A stretch of DNA of 64,000 nt, from assembly GCF_000179575.2 (NCBI RefSeq), contig NC_015636.1:907495-971494 (forward strand). The letters run 5' to 3'. The translations under genes were made by a program, and so were the position numbers. The stretch comes from Methanothermococcus okinawensis IH1. Lineage in GTDB: Archaea; AGJL01; Methanococci; Methanococcales; Methanococcaceae. Below the pieces are notes generated by a model. The model did not search any database. It saw only the letters and a list, made by a program, of their open reading frames with translations, and had not been told where the DNA came from. Shown here one piece after another: positions 27,832 through 37,383 of the stretch (positions are counted from its first letter, which is position 1; each line of letters opens with the position of its first letter).

Positions 27832-28385
27832 ATGCCAAATATATCTGAAATAATTGATGAAATAAAAAAAAAATAGCATTTGGTAAGAAGAAAGATGATA
27901 ATGAAGGAAATCTGGAAGATGAATTTATACTTGATGAAGAGGAGGAGATTGAATCGGGGGATGAATTAGCGGCTGCAAATGAGGAGCTTCTTGCTAAAAT
28001 TGGAGAGCTTGAATCAAGATTTCCAAAAATAGAAATGATGATTACAAATTTAAGAAAGGAAAATGAGACTTTAAGGGAAAATATAAACAAAATAAATGAA
28101 AATTTTCAGGACATAATGGCACTTTATGAAGTAGTCTCAAATCAAGTAAATCCATTTATAGGGATTTCTAAAATTACTGCAACCAGCATAGAAAAAATGG
28201 AAAGGTTAGAATATGAAGCAAATACTCTTAGAAAAAAAGTTGATGAATTACAAAAAGATGTTGTAATTCTTGCAGATATATATCTAAGACAGCAATATGA
28301 TATCGATTTAGATGATGTTATCAATGATGTACTTGCAGAAGAAGAAGTCTCCAAAGTAATATTGGGAGAGGATTCAAATGGTTAG
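27832..28385 (+). CDS. flaC: Archaellum motor-associated protein FlaC, frame broken at an A10 run
   Basis: Cytosolic subunit of the archaellum motor ring. From the ATG at 27832 (ribosome site GGTGA at 27824) the frame reads MPNISEIIDEIKKK and hits TAG at 27874-27876, directly after ten A at 27864-27873. One extra A, or a -1 slip on the A run, continues as IAFGKKKDDNEGN and joins without stops to the conserved coiled coil and FlaC core (DIMALYEVVSNQVNPFIGIS, then KVDELQKDVVILADIYL). The 54 codons between the A run and the next ATG (28035) are clearly FlaC-like, so 28035 is not the true start. It overlaps flaD by eight bases. Alternatives are phase variation, programmed slippage or a sequencing error. 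Confidence 0.85.
27864..27873 (+). repeat. A10 homopolymer tract in flaC
   Basis: Ten consecutive A near codon 14 of flaC. The upstream frame meets TAG immediately after it. Eight or eleven A would keep the whole gene in frame. This is a candidate slipped-strand or transcriptional-slippage site. Confidence 0.7.
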
Positions 28386-29400
28386 TGAAACAGAATTATA
28401 TTCATCTTCCACATTGGAAGATTACTTAACTGAGGATGAGTTGGAGGAATATTTGGAGAATTTAAAAACCAAAATTCCTTCATTTATTGTTGAATTATTA
28501 AAAAATAATTTGAAAAACAGAAGATTGACTAAGAATCAACTGGATAGGATAGTACATAGAGTTACTGATCTTTACTTGGGTAAAAAACCAGAAGATAAAA
28601 AAGCAGAGGAATTAACTGCTAAAATCAATGATTTGAGTAATAAATTGGATGCACTTATGAAAGTTGCGGCAATATCTTCTGCAACAAAAGTGTCTGAGGA
28701 TATCAAAAAAGAACTTACTGACATAGAAGGAGACGAAGAGGTGAAGACGGAGAACTTGGAGGATATGGTAGAAGATAATGAAAAAACTGATAATGTTAAT
28801 GAAAAAACTGATGTGATGGAAAAAGATGATGAATGCAAATTAATTACAGAAGATTTAGATGAGGAAGAACAGGCCCATGGAGAATTAGAAACCTCTGAAA
28901 CTGAAAAAAAAGAGGAAAAAAAATTTGAAGAGAAAGAGCACATCGAAGAGGAAAAAACTGAAAATTCAAAAAATGTTCCTATTATTGAAGAGGAGGTCAT
29001 TAATATGCCAACAGATTTAACGGGCATGCATGATAAAAAATATAATCTCGAAGAATTACCTGAGGACACCATATCTACAATGTTGGTCTTTAAATGGCTT
29101 GAATTTTTAATAAGTAGAGTTGGATTAAGCAATTTAATAGATATTTTAGATTATTATAATAGCTTAGGGTGGATATCTGAAAAAGTTGCCAATAGGTTGA
29201 TAAAAATCTCAAAAAACATGAAATACCTCAATGAAGAATTTAGAAAACCTATGGATAAGATGATATCGGAAGATCATATAGTTTCATTACTTTATATTGA
29301 AAAATTAGCTGGTAGGCCAATACCCATAGATGAGTTAGAAAGTATGGATCGGGAGATAAATAGAATAAGAAAATGGGCGGAAGAATTGCAAAGTATATAA
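28378..29400 (+). CDS. flaD: Archaellum motor protein FlaD
   Basis: 340 residues in three parts: a helical N-terminal region (about 1-110, including LTEDELEEYLENLKTKIPSF), a long acidic Glu/Lys-rich linker (about 115-205), and a C-terminal FlaD/E domain (about 220-340) with LPEDTISTMLVFKWLEFLISR and DHIVSLLYIEKLAGRPIP. FlaD with FlaC and FlaE links the motor to chemotaxis input in Euryarchaeota. The ATG overlaps the end of flaC. Confidence 0.9.
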   Translation: MVSETELYSSSTLEDYLTEDELEEYLENLKTKIPSFIVELLKNNLKNRRLTKNQLDRIVHRVTDLYLGKKPEDKKAEELTAKINDLSNKLDALMKVAAISSATKVSEDIKKELTDIEGDEEVKTENLEDMVEDNEKTDNVNEKTDVMEKDDECKLITEDLDEEEQAHGELETSETEKKEEKKFEEKEHIEEEKTENSKNVPIIEEEVINMPTDLTGMHDKKYNLEELPEDTISTMLVFKWLEFLISRVGLSNLIDILDYYNSLGWISEKVANRLIKISKNMKYLNEEFRKPMDKMISEDHIVSLLYIEKLAGRPIPIDELESMDREINRIRKWAEELQSI

Positions 29401-29431
29401 TTACTAAGAGATATTGCAAGGAGGGATTATT

Positions 29432-29839
29432 ATGGATACATCAACATTATCTTCAATATTATTTGAAGCACATAAACCAGCTAAATTAGAGGAAATTCCA
29501 GAGGACCCAATATCAATAATATTTACTTTTAAATGGTTGGAATATTTATCTGAAAGAGTAGGTTATTCAAATATTGCCGATACGATGGAATTTTACTATA
29601 ATTTAGGATGGTTATCAGATAAAGCAGTATTGAGTTTGTTAAAATATTTAAAAGGTATTAAACCAGGAAATGAAGATATAGATGAAGCTTCTGGCAATCT
29701 TACGATTGCGGACCATTTAGTTTCACTGTTATTTATAGAAAGATTAAATGGTAAAAAAATTTCTAGCGAATTGCTTGATAAGATAGAATGGGAAATAAGG
29801 AGAATAAAAAAGGGGGTTGAACAATACTATGGGATTTAG
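29432..29839 (+). CDS. flaE: Archaellum motor protein FlaE
   Basis: A 135-residue stand-alone FlaD/E domain similar to the C-terminus of FlaD: IPEDPISIIFTFKWLEYLSER and DHLVSLLFIERLNGKKIS. I chose ATG at 29432, after AAGGAGGGA, rather than an in-frame TTG at 29414 that lies within the ribosome site region. Its end overlaps flaF by 11 bases, suggesting coupled translation. Confidence 0.9.
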   Translation: MDTSTLSSILFEAHKPAKLEEIPEDPISIIFTFKWLEYLSERVGYSNIADTMEFYYNLGWLSDKAVLSLLKYLKGIKPGNEDIDEASGNLTIADHLVSLLFIERLNGKKISSELLDKIEWEIRRIKKGVEQYYGI

Positions 29840-30236
29840 TTCAACTGCTGGTTTAATAGTTATACTATCAACAGTATTGGTTTGTTCCATATATCTATAT
29901 AGTTCAGTAGATTTAAACATTGTTAAGATGGATAATGCATATTCTGACTACATAAATTGTTTGAATAATAAAGCACATGAAAAATTGATAATATTATCTG
30001 CGGTAAATTCAAGCGATACTATAAATATCACACTTTTAAATAATGGTTCATTAACTCATGAACCCGATAAATGGACGGTACTGTATAATGGCACACCAAA
30101 GAACTTTGAAATTAGCCCAAATATAGTGTATTTAACGCCATTGAATAATATTACAATTATCATAAATGCCACCGCTCCTGCAAGAATATGTGTAGTTTCA
30201 GAATATGGAAATAAATATTATTATAATCTAAATTAG
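29829..30236 (+). CDS. flaF: Archaellum stator-like protein FlaF
   Basis: 135 residues, one N-terminal membrane helix (about 6-28, TAGLIVILSTVLVCSIYLY), then a beta-sandwich ectodomain with several sequons (NSS, NIT, NGS, NNIT, NAT). FlaF and FlaG form the pseudoperiplasmic stator element that contacts the S-layer. The ATG at 29829 follows GGGGGTTGA within flaE. Confidence 0.87.
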   Translation: MGFSSTAGLIVILSTVLVCSIYLYSSVDLNIVKMDNAYSDYINCLNNKAHEKLIILSAVNSSDTINITLLNNGSLTHEPDKWTVLYNGTPKNFEISPNIVYLTPLNNITIIINATAPARICVVSEYGNKYYYNLN

Positions 30237-30306
30237 ATTAAATTAAGTTAAAATATAAGAATATTTTTAATTTTTTATGTTTTTAGTGTTGATTTTAGGT
30301 GATTTA

Positions 30307-30765
30307 ATGGCATCCAACGTATTCTCAGAAATAATTATATTCGTCAGTGTTTTGATAATTGCTGCGTCTGTTTCTGGGATTTTAGCAACTAGCACCCATA
30401 AATTATCTATCGGAATAAATAATAAAGGAGACATACTTTCGTCAAAATTATCCCAGGATTTTGAAATTATCAATGACCCTGCGGATATTCCAAGGAATCA
30501 ATCAACGGGTATTATTTCGGTATATATAAAAAATACTGGAAAAACGCCAATAACATTTAATAAAGGGGTTTTGACAGTTTTAATTGATGGAGATATTAAA
30601 TCTATAAATTCTACAACAGTGGTAGATGATAGTTCATCAAATGAATTGTTAAATCCATCGAAAGTTGGTAAAATTGATGTTAACTACAACACAACAGGAT
30701 ACCACCGAATAAAAGTGGTTTCTGAGAATGGGGTGGCTAGGACATTGAAGGTAGACATTCAATGA
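30307..30765 (+). CDS. flaG: Archaellum stator-like protein FlaG
   Basis: 152 residues, an N-terminal membrane helix (about 5-27, FSEIIIFVSVLIIAASVSGIL), then a soluble beta-rich domain (TGIISVYIKNTGKTPITFNK). It is the partner of FlaF in the stator. I chose ATG at 30307, after AGGTGAT at 30297, because the upstream in-frame ATG at 30277 lacks a ribosome site and would add a second hydrophobic stretch. Confidence 0.87.
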   Translation: MASNVFSEIIIFVSVLIIAASVSGILATSTHKLSIGINNKGDILSSKLSQDFEIINDPADIPRNQSTGIISVYIKNTGKTPITFNKGVLTVLIDGDIKSINSTTVVDDSSSNELLNPSKVGKIDVNYNTTGYHRIKVVSENGVARTLKVDIQ

Positions 30766-30786
30766 CGGCATATGTCTGGTGATTTT

Positions 30787-31479
30787 ATGAAGTTGGCAAA
30801 AATCGAACTTAGTAGGGATGATGTTCATAAAAGATTGGGTGGAGGTATTCCATATGGGAGTATAATTCTTATAGAAGGTGAAGAATCAACTGGAAAATCA
30901 ATAATTGCTCAAAGATTAGCCTACGGCTTCTTACAAAATGCTCATTCAGTTACCTATGTTTCAACACAACTAACAACGTTGGAGTTTGTAAAGCAGATGA
31001 TGTCATTAAAATATAATATAAATAAAAAACTTTTGAGTGGAGTTTTATTGTATATCCCGGTATATCCATTAATATCTGATAATCTTCAAAAGGAAGATTT
31101 TATAAAAAAACTTATGGAAACAAGGATATTTTATGAAAAAGATATCATAATATATGATACCATATCCTCCCTCATAATAAATGATGCAAGCGATGTTAAA
31201 GTTAATGATTTAATAGCTTTTTTTAAAAGGATAGCAGCCATGAATAAGATTGTAATTTACACCATCAATCCAAAAGAACTACCAGAATCTGTTTTAACAT
31301 TATTTAGAACAGCTGCTACAATGGTATTAAAAACTGAAATTTACACATTTGGAGGGAGTGTTAAGAACCTTGTAAGGATTGAAAAATATAATTTAGCAAG
31401 GGGCCCATATCAAAAAACCATGGTATTTAGAGTAGAGCCTAATTTAGGTATTGCAGTGGAAATATCATCCGTAGCATAA
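30787..31479 (+). CDS. flaH: Archaellum ATP-binding regulator FlaH
   Basis: A 230-residue RecA/KaiC-like protein with Walker A GEESTGKS (about residues 32-39) and a degenerate Walker B near IIYDTISSL (about 121-129). FlaH binds ATP but hydrolyses it poorly, and sits inside the FlaX/FlaCDE ring to regulate FlaI. ATG at 30787 follows GGTGAT; an in-frame ATG at 30772 is an alternative. Confidence 0.9.
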   Translation: MKLAKIELSRDDVHKRLGGGIPYGSIILIEGEESTGKSIIAQRLAYGFLQNAHSVTYVSTQLTTLEFVKQMMSLKYNINKKLLSGVLLYIPVYPLISDNLQKEDFIKKLMETRIFYEKDIIIYDTISSLIINDASDVKVNDLIAFFKRIAAMNKIVIYTINPKELPESVLTLFRTAATMVLKTEIYTFGGSVKNLVRIEKYNLARGPYQKTMVFRVEPNLGIAVEISSVA

Positions 31480-31544
31480 AATATGAATTAGATATACAAC
31501 AACACAGCAGCACAGAGAATTTTATAAAATATAAGGTGATAGAA

Positions 31545-33179
31545 ATGGCAGATGAGTTTAAAACCGCTATGGAAAGAAACCCTCATTTGCGTAAGTATGT
31601 GGACAAGTTCAAAAAAACCTATTTAAAAATGCCAGAATTCATGACTGGTTTATCGAGAGATTTAAAAGAACTTAAATATCCAAATATTCTTTATCCGATT
31701 GGTGATCCCTTATTTGTCCATATATTTGGAACTCAGGATGTTAATACAAAGTATATAGTTATAGAACCCAGGTTGGAAACTTCTGATGAAAGATTAACTT
31801 ATAAAATGATAATGGATAAACTTTTGGAATATGCTCCTTATGCCGATTCTCCTGAAAATGATGAAGAATTTGGAAAAATACTAACCGACTTATTTAACAA
31901 AATTACCAAGGTTGTCGATAATAAAAAAAGTAGAAAAAAACTCTTTAATTTTTTAAATCCTGGAAAAGTTGAAATTACAAAATATGAAAGGGACAAATAC
32001 CTATATTTGTTAAAAAGGGATTTAGTAGGATTGGGTGTGCTTGAACCTATTAAACGAGACCCTTATATAGAGGATATACACGTAATAGGTTCAAATGGTT
32101 GTCAGCTCGTTCATAAAATATTTGATATGCTTCCTACAAATATTAGATGGGAGAATGACATTGAACTTTCAAATTATTTAAAAAATATGTGTGAAAGGAT
32201 AGGCAGGCCAGTTTCTGATGCAAATCCTGTGGTTGATGGTTCTCTTCCTGATGGTTCCAGGATAAATATTATTTATTCAACTGATGTTTCATTAAAGGGT
32301 CCTTCATTTACCATTAGGAAATTTACAGATGTTCCGATAAGTATTACTCAACTTATTAGTTGGGGGACAATGTCAGCTCAAACTGCGGCATATTTGTGGC
32401 TTTGTTTAGAGTATGGTATGAGTATATTTATTTGTGGAGAAACGGCATCAGGAAAAACCACAACTTTAAATGCCATATTGCCATTTATTAAACCAAAATC
32501 TAAGGTGTTTTCTTGTGAGGATACTTCTGAGGTAAAACCTCCTCAGCCAGTATGGCAACAGTTATTAACAAGGGAGAGAGGACCTGAGGAAAGTAGGGTT
32601 ACACTTTTTGATTTATTAAGGGCTGCACTGAGGTCTAGACCTAATTATATTATTGTTGGAGAAATAAGGAGTGTTGAAGGTGCAGTGGCATTTCAAGCAA
32701 TGCAGACAGGACACCCTGTGTTATCTACATTCCACGCTGCAAATGTTAAAAAAATGATTCAAAGATTAAATGGTGAGCCAATTAACATTCCCCTAACTTT
32801 CATGGATAACCTCAATGTGGCATTATTTCAGCTTGCGGTGTATAGCAGGGGCAAGTTTTTAAGGAGGGTTGTAGGTGTTGAAGAAATTGAGGGGTATTAT
32901 AAAGAAGTAGATGGAGTAATTACAAGAGGAGTGTTTGAATGGGACCCTCAAAAGGATAAACATAATTTTACAGGGCTTAACAACAGTTATATTCTTGAAG
33001 ATAAAATTGCAAATGTGGCAGGTTATGATGATCCCAGGGAGATATATAATGAATTAAATTTAAGGACTAGAATACTTGAAGAAATGATAGCAAGAGGGAT
33101 GTTTGGATATTATGAGGTTTTAGATGTAATATGGAGTTTTTATGAAAAAGGATTGGAAGGTCTTCCATTCCCTATCTGA
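31545..33179 (+). CDS. flaI: Archaellum assembly and rotation ATPase FlaI
   Basis: A 544-residue secretion-type hexameric ATPase driving both filament assembly and rotation. Walker A is FICGETASGKTTT (about 296-308), the Asp box region is KVFSCEDTSEVKPP, Walker B is NYIIVGEIRSVEG, and the His box is HPVLSTFHAANVKKM. The N-terminal domain (1-210) contacts FlaJ and FlaH. I chose ATG at 31545, after AAGGTGATAGAA, over a GTG at 31536 inside the ribosome site. Confidence 0.93.
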   Translation: MADEFKTAMERNPHLRKYVDKFKKTYLKMPEFMTGLSRDLKELKYPNILYPIGDPLFVHIFGTQDVNTKYIVIEPRLETSDERLTYKMIMDKLLEYAPYADSPENDEEFGKILTDLFNKITKVVDNKKSRKKLFNFLNPGKVEITKYERDKYLYLLKRDLVGLGVLEPIKRDPYIEDIHVIGSNGCQLVHKIFDMLPTNIRWENDIELSNYLKNMCERIGRPVSDANPVVDGSLPDGSRINIIYSTDVSLKGPSFTIRKFTDVPISITQLISWGTMSAQTAAYLWLCLEYGMSIFICGETASGKTTTLNAILPFIKPKSKVFSCEDTSEVKPPQPVWQQLLTRERGPEESRVTLFDLLRAALRSRPNYIIVGEIRSVEGAVAFQAMQTGHPVLSTFHAANVKKMIQRLNGEPINIPLTFMDNLNVALFQLAVYSRGKFLRRVVGVEEIEGYYKEVDGVITRGVFEWDPQKDKHNFTGLNNSYILEDKIANVAGYDDPREIYNELNLRTRILEEMIARGMFGYYEVLDVIWSFYEKGLEGLPFPI

Positions 33180-33197
33180 GGTAATTGAGGTGATTTT

Positions 33198-34877
33198 ATG
33201 TTCTTAAATATTTTATCCCGTGTTGGATTAAAACCCAGAGATTATTTATTAAAATATATACTACCTTCAATTATTCTTTCAATTGGTTTAGTGATTATGG
33301 GGATGACTTATTTTTCAGGATATATAAAATTATTAATGTTGGTTATTTCAATATTGATTTTAGGTAGTGCCATAGGTTATCCATACATAGAATTAGATAG
33401 TCAAAAAAATCAGATAAACGAAAAACTACACATATTTATAACAAAATTTGGTGTTTTGTCAATAACCGATTTAGATAGAAAAGAACTCATGAAAATTCTT
33501 GCACAGGAAAAGGAGGAGCTCGGACAATTAGCCAATGAATCCAAAAAAATATATGTATTGATAAAAAGGTGGAATCAATCACTTGCTGAAGCTTGCAGAT
33601 TTTTAGCACAGAGAACTCCAAGCAGTGAATTTGCAGATTTTTTAGATAGAATGGCATATTCAATAGATAGTGGTGAAGAACTCAAAGATTTCTTAGCTAA
33701 GGAGCAATCAATAGTTATGAATGATTATGCTGCATTTTATAAGCGAGCGTTGTATTCATTGGATATGTTTAAAGAGATGTATATTAGTGCAGTCACATCT
33801 CTTGCATTTTTTGTAACTTTTGCAGTTATAGCTCCATTCATAGCACACTATAATTTTGTAACCACAGTTACTGTGGCATTAATCGGATTTGTTTTGGTGG
33901 AGATATGTTTGGTATATGTTATCAAAAGTAAAATGCCCACAGATAGGCTATGGCATACTGGTGAAAAACCTACTCGTGTAGATTTAAAACTTAGGAGATA
34001 TTTGATAGCCTCAATAATTTTAACTATAATTACCACAGGCTTTCTTATTTGGGGAAAATATGTCGCAGAAATTCCCAAAGTGTCTGAAATTCCATATCAA
34101 ATATTATTTGCTACTGGATTTACGCCTCTCTTAATCGGAGGATATGTTGCCAAAAGAGAGGAGAGTTTAGTTATAAGAAAAGAATATAATTTTCCAGATT
34201 TTTTAAGGTCCTTGGGAGATTCGGTTAGTGCAAAAGGAGGAGGTATGGAAGATTCCTTAAAATATTTATCGTCTCATGATTTTGGTCCATTGACAAAAGA
34301 TTTAGAACAACTTTATAAGAGAGTATCAATAAGAATCGATAATAATAAAGCATGGAGACTTTTTGGTTTTGAAACATGTAGTTATCTGATACAGTTATTT
34401 TCAGAAATGTTTGAAAGATGTACATTTTTGGGGGGTGACCCTGGAAAAGCTTCTGAAATCATAGGCAATAATTTTCGTAAAATAATTAATTTAAGGAAAT
34501 CAAAGTATCAAAGCGTAGAACAATTTGCAGGTATAATGTATGGATTGGGAGGAGGTCTTGCCCTTGCATTATATACATCTTATGGTGTAGCCCACATGGT
34601 AAATAATTTATACACATCCCTTGAAATCCCAGAGGCAATGATTACTGTTATAAATGTTATAGCCCCCGGAGATTTATCAATAATATCCTATTTAATGTAT
34701 GCATGCATGGCAATATATGCTTTAATTTCAGGATACATGATAAAAATAATGGATGGCGGACATCCGCAGGTTTTATTAATGCATTTTATAATAATACTTT
34801 GGATAATTTCTATTGTATCCTATATCACCGAGCTCATAATAAATAAAATATTGGGGGTAGGTATTCCATTGTTTTAA
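33198..34877 (+). CDS. flaJ: Archaellum membrane platform protein FlaJ
   Basis: 559 residues of the TadC/T2SS-F platform family with about nine membrane helices: a pair near 18-60, a group near 200-245, a group near 272-312, and the last helices near 445-470 and 485-550. Two cytoplasmic helical domains lie between them; conserved stretches include AQRTPSSEFADFLDRMAYSI and FPDFLRSLGDSVSAKGGGME. It anchors the motor ATPase FlaI. GAGGTGATTTT precedes the ATG. It is the last gene of the archaellum operon; an AT-rich spacer of 75 bases separates it from a convergent gene. Confidence 0.93.
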   Translation: MFLNILSRVGLKPRDYLLKYILPSIILSIGLVIMGMTYFSGYIKLLMLVISILILGSAIGYPYIELDSQKNQINEKLHIFITKFGVLSITDLDRKELMKILAQEKEELGQLANESKKIYVLIKRWNQSLAEACRFLAQRTPSSEFADFLDRMAYSIDSGEELKDFLAKEQSIVMNDYAAFYKRALYSLDMFKEMYISAVTSLAFFVTFAVIAPFIAHYNFVTTVTVALIGFVLVEICLVYVIKSKMPTDRLWHTGEKPTRVDLKLRRYLIASIILTIITTGFLIWGKYVAEIPKVSEIPYQILFATGFTPLLIGGYVAKREESLVIRKEYNFPDFLRSLGDSVSAKGGGMEDSLKYLSSHDFGPLTKDLEQLYKRVSIRIDNNKAWRLFGFETCSYLIQLFSEMFERCTFLGGDPGKASEIIGNNFRKIINLRKSKYQSVEQFAGIMYGLGGGLALALYTSYGVAHMVNNLYTSLEIPEAMITVINVIAPGDLSIISYLMYACMAIYALISGYMIKIMDGGHPQVLLMHFIIILWIISIVSYITELIINKILGVGIPLF

Positions 34878-34952
34878 ATATTTTATTAATTATTATATAC
34901 TTAAAATTATTTCAATCATTATATCACTATATTATAGATTATAGGATATAAT

Positions 34953-35927
34953 TTATAACCTACTTTTTAATTTCCTCATATAAAATGTATTGTTGCCATA
35001 TTTTAGTTTTATCAATTTATTTTCTTTTATCAATTTATCTACAATATCCCAGTTAGCATTGGCTTTTTTTAGCAATTCTTCAACGCCTTCCTTTCTCATA
35101 GGATGAACCGATGTGATTGATAACAAATCCTCTTCAATATTTCCCGAATATGCGAATTCATTACCTTCATAACCTATCAAATATTCGACTTTATCAAGTC
35201 CTATGACATTTGAAAATATCTGAAATACTTTGTTTATGATTTCTTCACTGGCAGGTTTGATTTTTTCAGCAGGTGGTCTTATAGGAATACTTATATAACA
35301 TTTATTTGGAGATAATCTCTTTAAAAATTTTGCAGTATCTTCTATTACTTCATCTGTGTAGTTAATTCCATCCAACAGCATGGTTTCAGTTATTATTTTT
35401 CCCTTAAAACTTTCTTTAAATGTTAAAATTCCTTCCAATATATCCTTTAAGTTTAACTCATCATGTGGTCTATCAATGATTTTCCAGAACTCCTCCTCAA
35501 CAGTATTTACTTTTAGAGAAACAAGGTTAAAATCCATTAAATCGTTTCTTACATCCTCCCTATACATTAAAGAAGTATTTGTAATTATGGCGATAGGAAT
35601 ATCCAACTTCTTTAATTCTTCAACTTCCTTTTTTAAGTTAATATCAAGAGTAGGTTCTCCATCTGGAACATAGGTAATATAATCAATTTTTTCATTATTA
35701 TTTTTTAAATTATGCACCTTCTTTTTAACGGATGAAACAATATCTTCCACTTTATAAAATTCCTGTCTTTTAATGGTTTTATTTATTGTTCTTCCTACCT
35801 GACAATATATACAATCATAGCTACAATATTTGTTTGGTATGTTGTTTATTCCCAAACTTTTTCCAAGTCTTCTTGATGGAACAGGTCCAAATGCTATTTT
35901 ATCCTTATCTGCTTTGAAATATCCCAT
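34953..35927 (-). CDS. Radical SAM protein of the GPVPSRRLG family
   Basis: A 324-residue radical SAM enzyme. The N-terminal GPVPSRRLGKSLGINNIP (about 14-31) precedes the cluster motif CSYDCIYC (about 35-42) and QVGRT. YVPDGEPTLD stands in for the usual GGEP. The C-terminal part (about 240-324) is a winged-helix-like domain with SITSVHPMRKEGVEELLKKA. The family is widespread in methanogens and other anaerobes and has no firm function that I can name. GGAAG precedes the ATG. It produces 5'-deoxyadenosine if active, which DadD in this window could recycle. Confidence 0.8.
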   Translation of the reverse strand: MGYFKADKDKIAFGPVPSRRLGKSLGINNIPNKYCSYDCIYCQVGRTINKTIKRQEFYKVEDIVSSVKKKVHNLKNNNEKIDYITYVPDGEPTLDINLKKEVEELKKLDIPIAIITNTSLMYREDVRNDLMDFNLVSLKVNTVEEEFWKIIDRPHDELNLKDILEGILTFKESFKGKIITETMLLDGINYTDEVIEDTAKFLKRLSPNKCYISIPIRPPAEKIKPASEEIINKVFQIFSNVIGLDKVEYLIGYEGNEFAYSGNIEEDLLSITSVHPMRKEGVEELLKKANANWDIVDKLIKENKLIKLKYGNNTFYMRKLKSRL

Positions 35928-36064
35928 GGTTCTTCCTTTTTTAATATTTTATATTTTATTTTCATATCTTTTATTTTCATATAAATTTTATATTTCAAAT
36001 ATTTTTATTTTTTATATTTAATTTACTTATCTTATATTTCATATATTTAGTTATATAATTATAT

Positions 36065-37279
36065 TTAGTTATATCTTTTATTAATATATTCAATAGCATT
36101 TAATACGCTTAAAGCAACACCTTCAACCTCAATTCCACCTTTTCCCTTAACTCCATCGCCAACAAGATAAAATCTATTATTAACAACAGGATTTAAATCT
36201 GTGCCATTTGAAGCATGATTTACAGGTATTTCATCCCTATATGACTGTATGTGTAGAATTTCATAATCTTTAATGTTATTTTCACCAAATAAATTATCAA
36301 TATCGCTTAAAACCCTATCTATCTCATTTTTAACATTATCTTTAATCTGGGTAGCATGAACCATTATTAAATTATATCCTTCTTTTGCAAGGTTTTTATC
36401 AACATTTGAAGGACAGTTTAAACCATTTATTCTCTCACTCTCTGGCGTAAATAAAACTCCGTTATGTTCTATAAGTTTTTCTCTGCATCCTATGGATACC
36501 TTTATACCTTTTGATGGAATAGGTACCTTTTCTTTTATTATTTTCATATTAGATAGGTTTTCAGTTAATTTTGGAGATAAATTACTTATTATTATATCGA
36601 ATTCTTCTTCATTTTCTTCTGGATTTATATATCCTTTATTATCATCAATTTCTATCCTCTTAACATTGTAATTTGTAATTATTTTTCCATTGTTATTTTT
36701 TATTACCCTGACGAGCTCATCTATTACTCCTTTACAGCCTCCAATTGGTATGCCTGGACCTCCAAATTTATAGTAATTTTGAGCTATTTTAAGTATCTCT
36801 TCCATTGGAGTGTCATAGGCATTTAAACTTAAAGCCCAGCCTGTAAATGAGTTCCCAATATCCAATGCCAAAGGTATATCTTCCAAAAATTCTCCAAAAG
36901 ATATATTTTTATCCACATTTCCAATTTTTAAATTGGCTGCCATTTTTAGACCTTTTATTTTATCCTTCAATCCAACAAGATTAAATATATTTTTATAGGT
37001 ATGATTTTTTTTATTTATCCTAAAAAGCCCATCAGGATTGGAATTTTCAATATATATGTTACATCCAGCTTTTTTGAGTAATTGTGCCAAATATCCATTA
37101 GCCCCATGTGGTATCATGTGTAGAGCTCCGGTGGTAAGTTGATATCCTTTATATCCAATATTTGTGAATCTCCCACCAACAATGGGTAATTTTTCATAAA
37201 TAACTACTTCATTTTCTTTTGAGAGTAGAGCTCCTGCTAATAAACCGCCTAATCCTGCTCCTACTATTCCTATTTTCAT
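36065..37279 (-). CDS. FAD-dependent oxidoreductase, phytoene desaturase/prenyl reductase-like
   Basis: A 404-residue flavoprotein with the dinucleotide fold MKIGIVGAGLGGLLAGALLS at the N-terminus, followed by EVVIYEKLPIVGGRF (about 27-41), the second FAD-contact pattern of the amine oxidase/phytoene desaturase superfamily. The C-terminal FAD contact is NRFYLVGDGVKGKGGIEVEGVALS. I chose ATG at 37279, after TAGGCGATAAT; the longer frame adds an unlikely hydrophobic leader. The substrate is unknown; polyprenyl or carotenoid-like chains are possible. Confidence 0.75.
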   Translation of the reverse strand: MKIGIVGAGLGGLLAGALLSKENEVVIYEKLPIVGGRFTNIGYKGYQLTTGALHMIPHGANGYLAQLLKKAGCNIYIENSNPDGLFRINKKNHTYKNIFNLVGLKDKIKGLKMAANLKIGNVDKNISFGEFLEDIPLALDIGNSFTGWALSLNAYDTPMEEILKIAQNYYKFGGPGIPIGGCKGVIDELVRVIKNNNGKIITNYNVKRIEIDDNKGYINPEENEEEFDIIISNLSPKLTENLSNMKIIKEKVPIPSKGIKVSIGCREKLIEHNGVLFTPESERINGLNCPSNVDKNLAKEGYNLIMVHATQIKDNVKNEIDRVLSDIDNLFGENNIKDYEILHIQSYRDEIPVNHASNGTDLNPVVNNRFYLVGDGVKGKGGIEVEGVALSVLNAIEYINKRYN

Positions 37280-37383
37280 ATTATCGCCTAATTTAAAAAT
37301 AATATAAATAAAATTAAAAATAATAAAAAGCAAAATAAAAAGTAAAAAATAGAAAATATATTATATACACATTATACCTTCAT

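Noticed and set aside
28035-28385. ATG at 28035 as the start of a short FlaC
   Set aside because: There is no ribosome site, and the 54 codons upstream in frame are FlaC-like coding sequence back to the A10 run.
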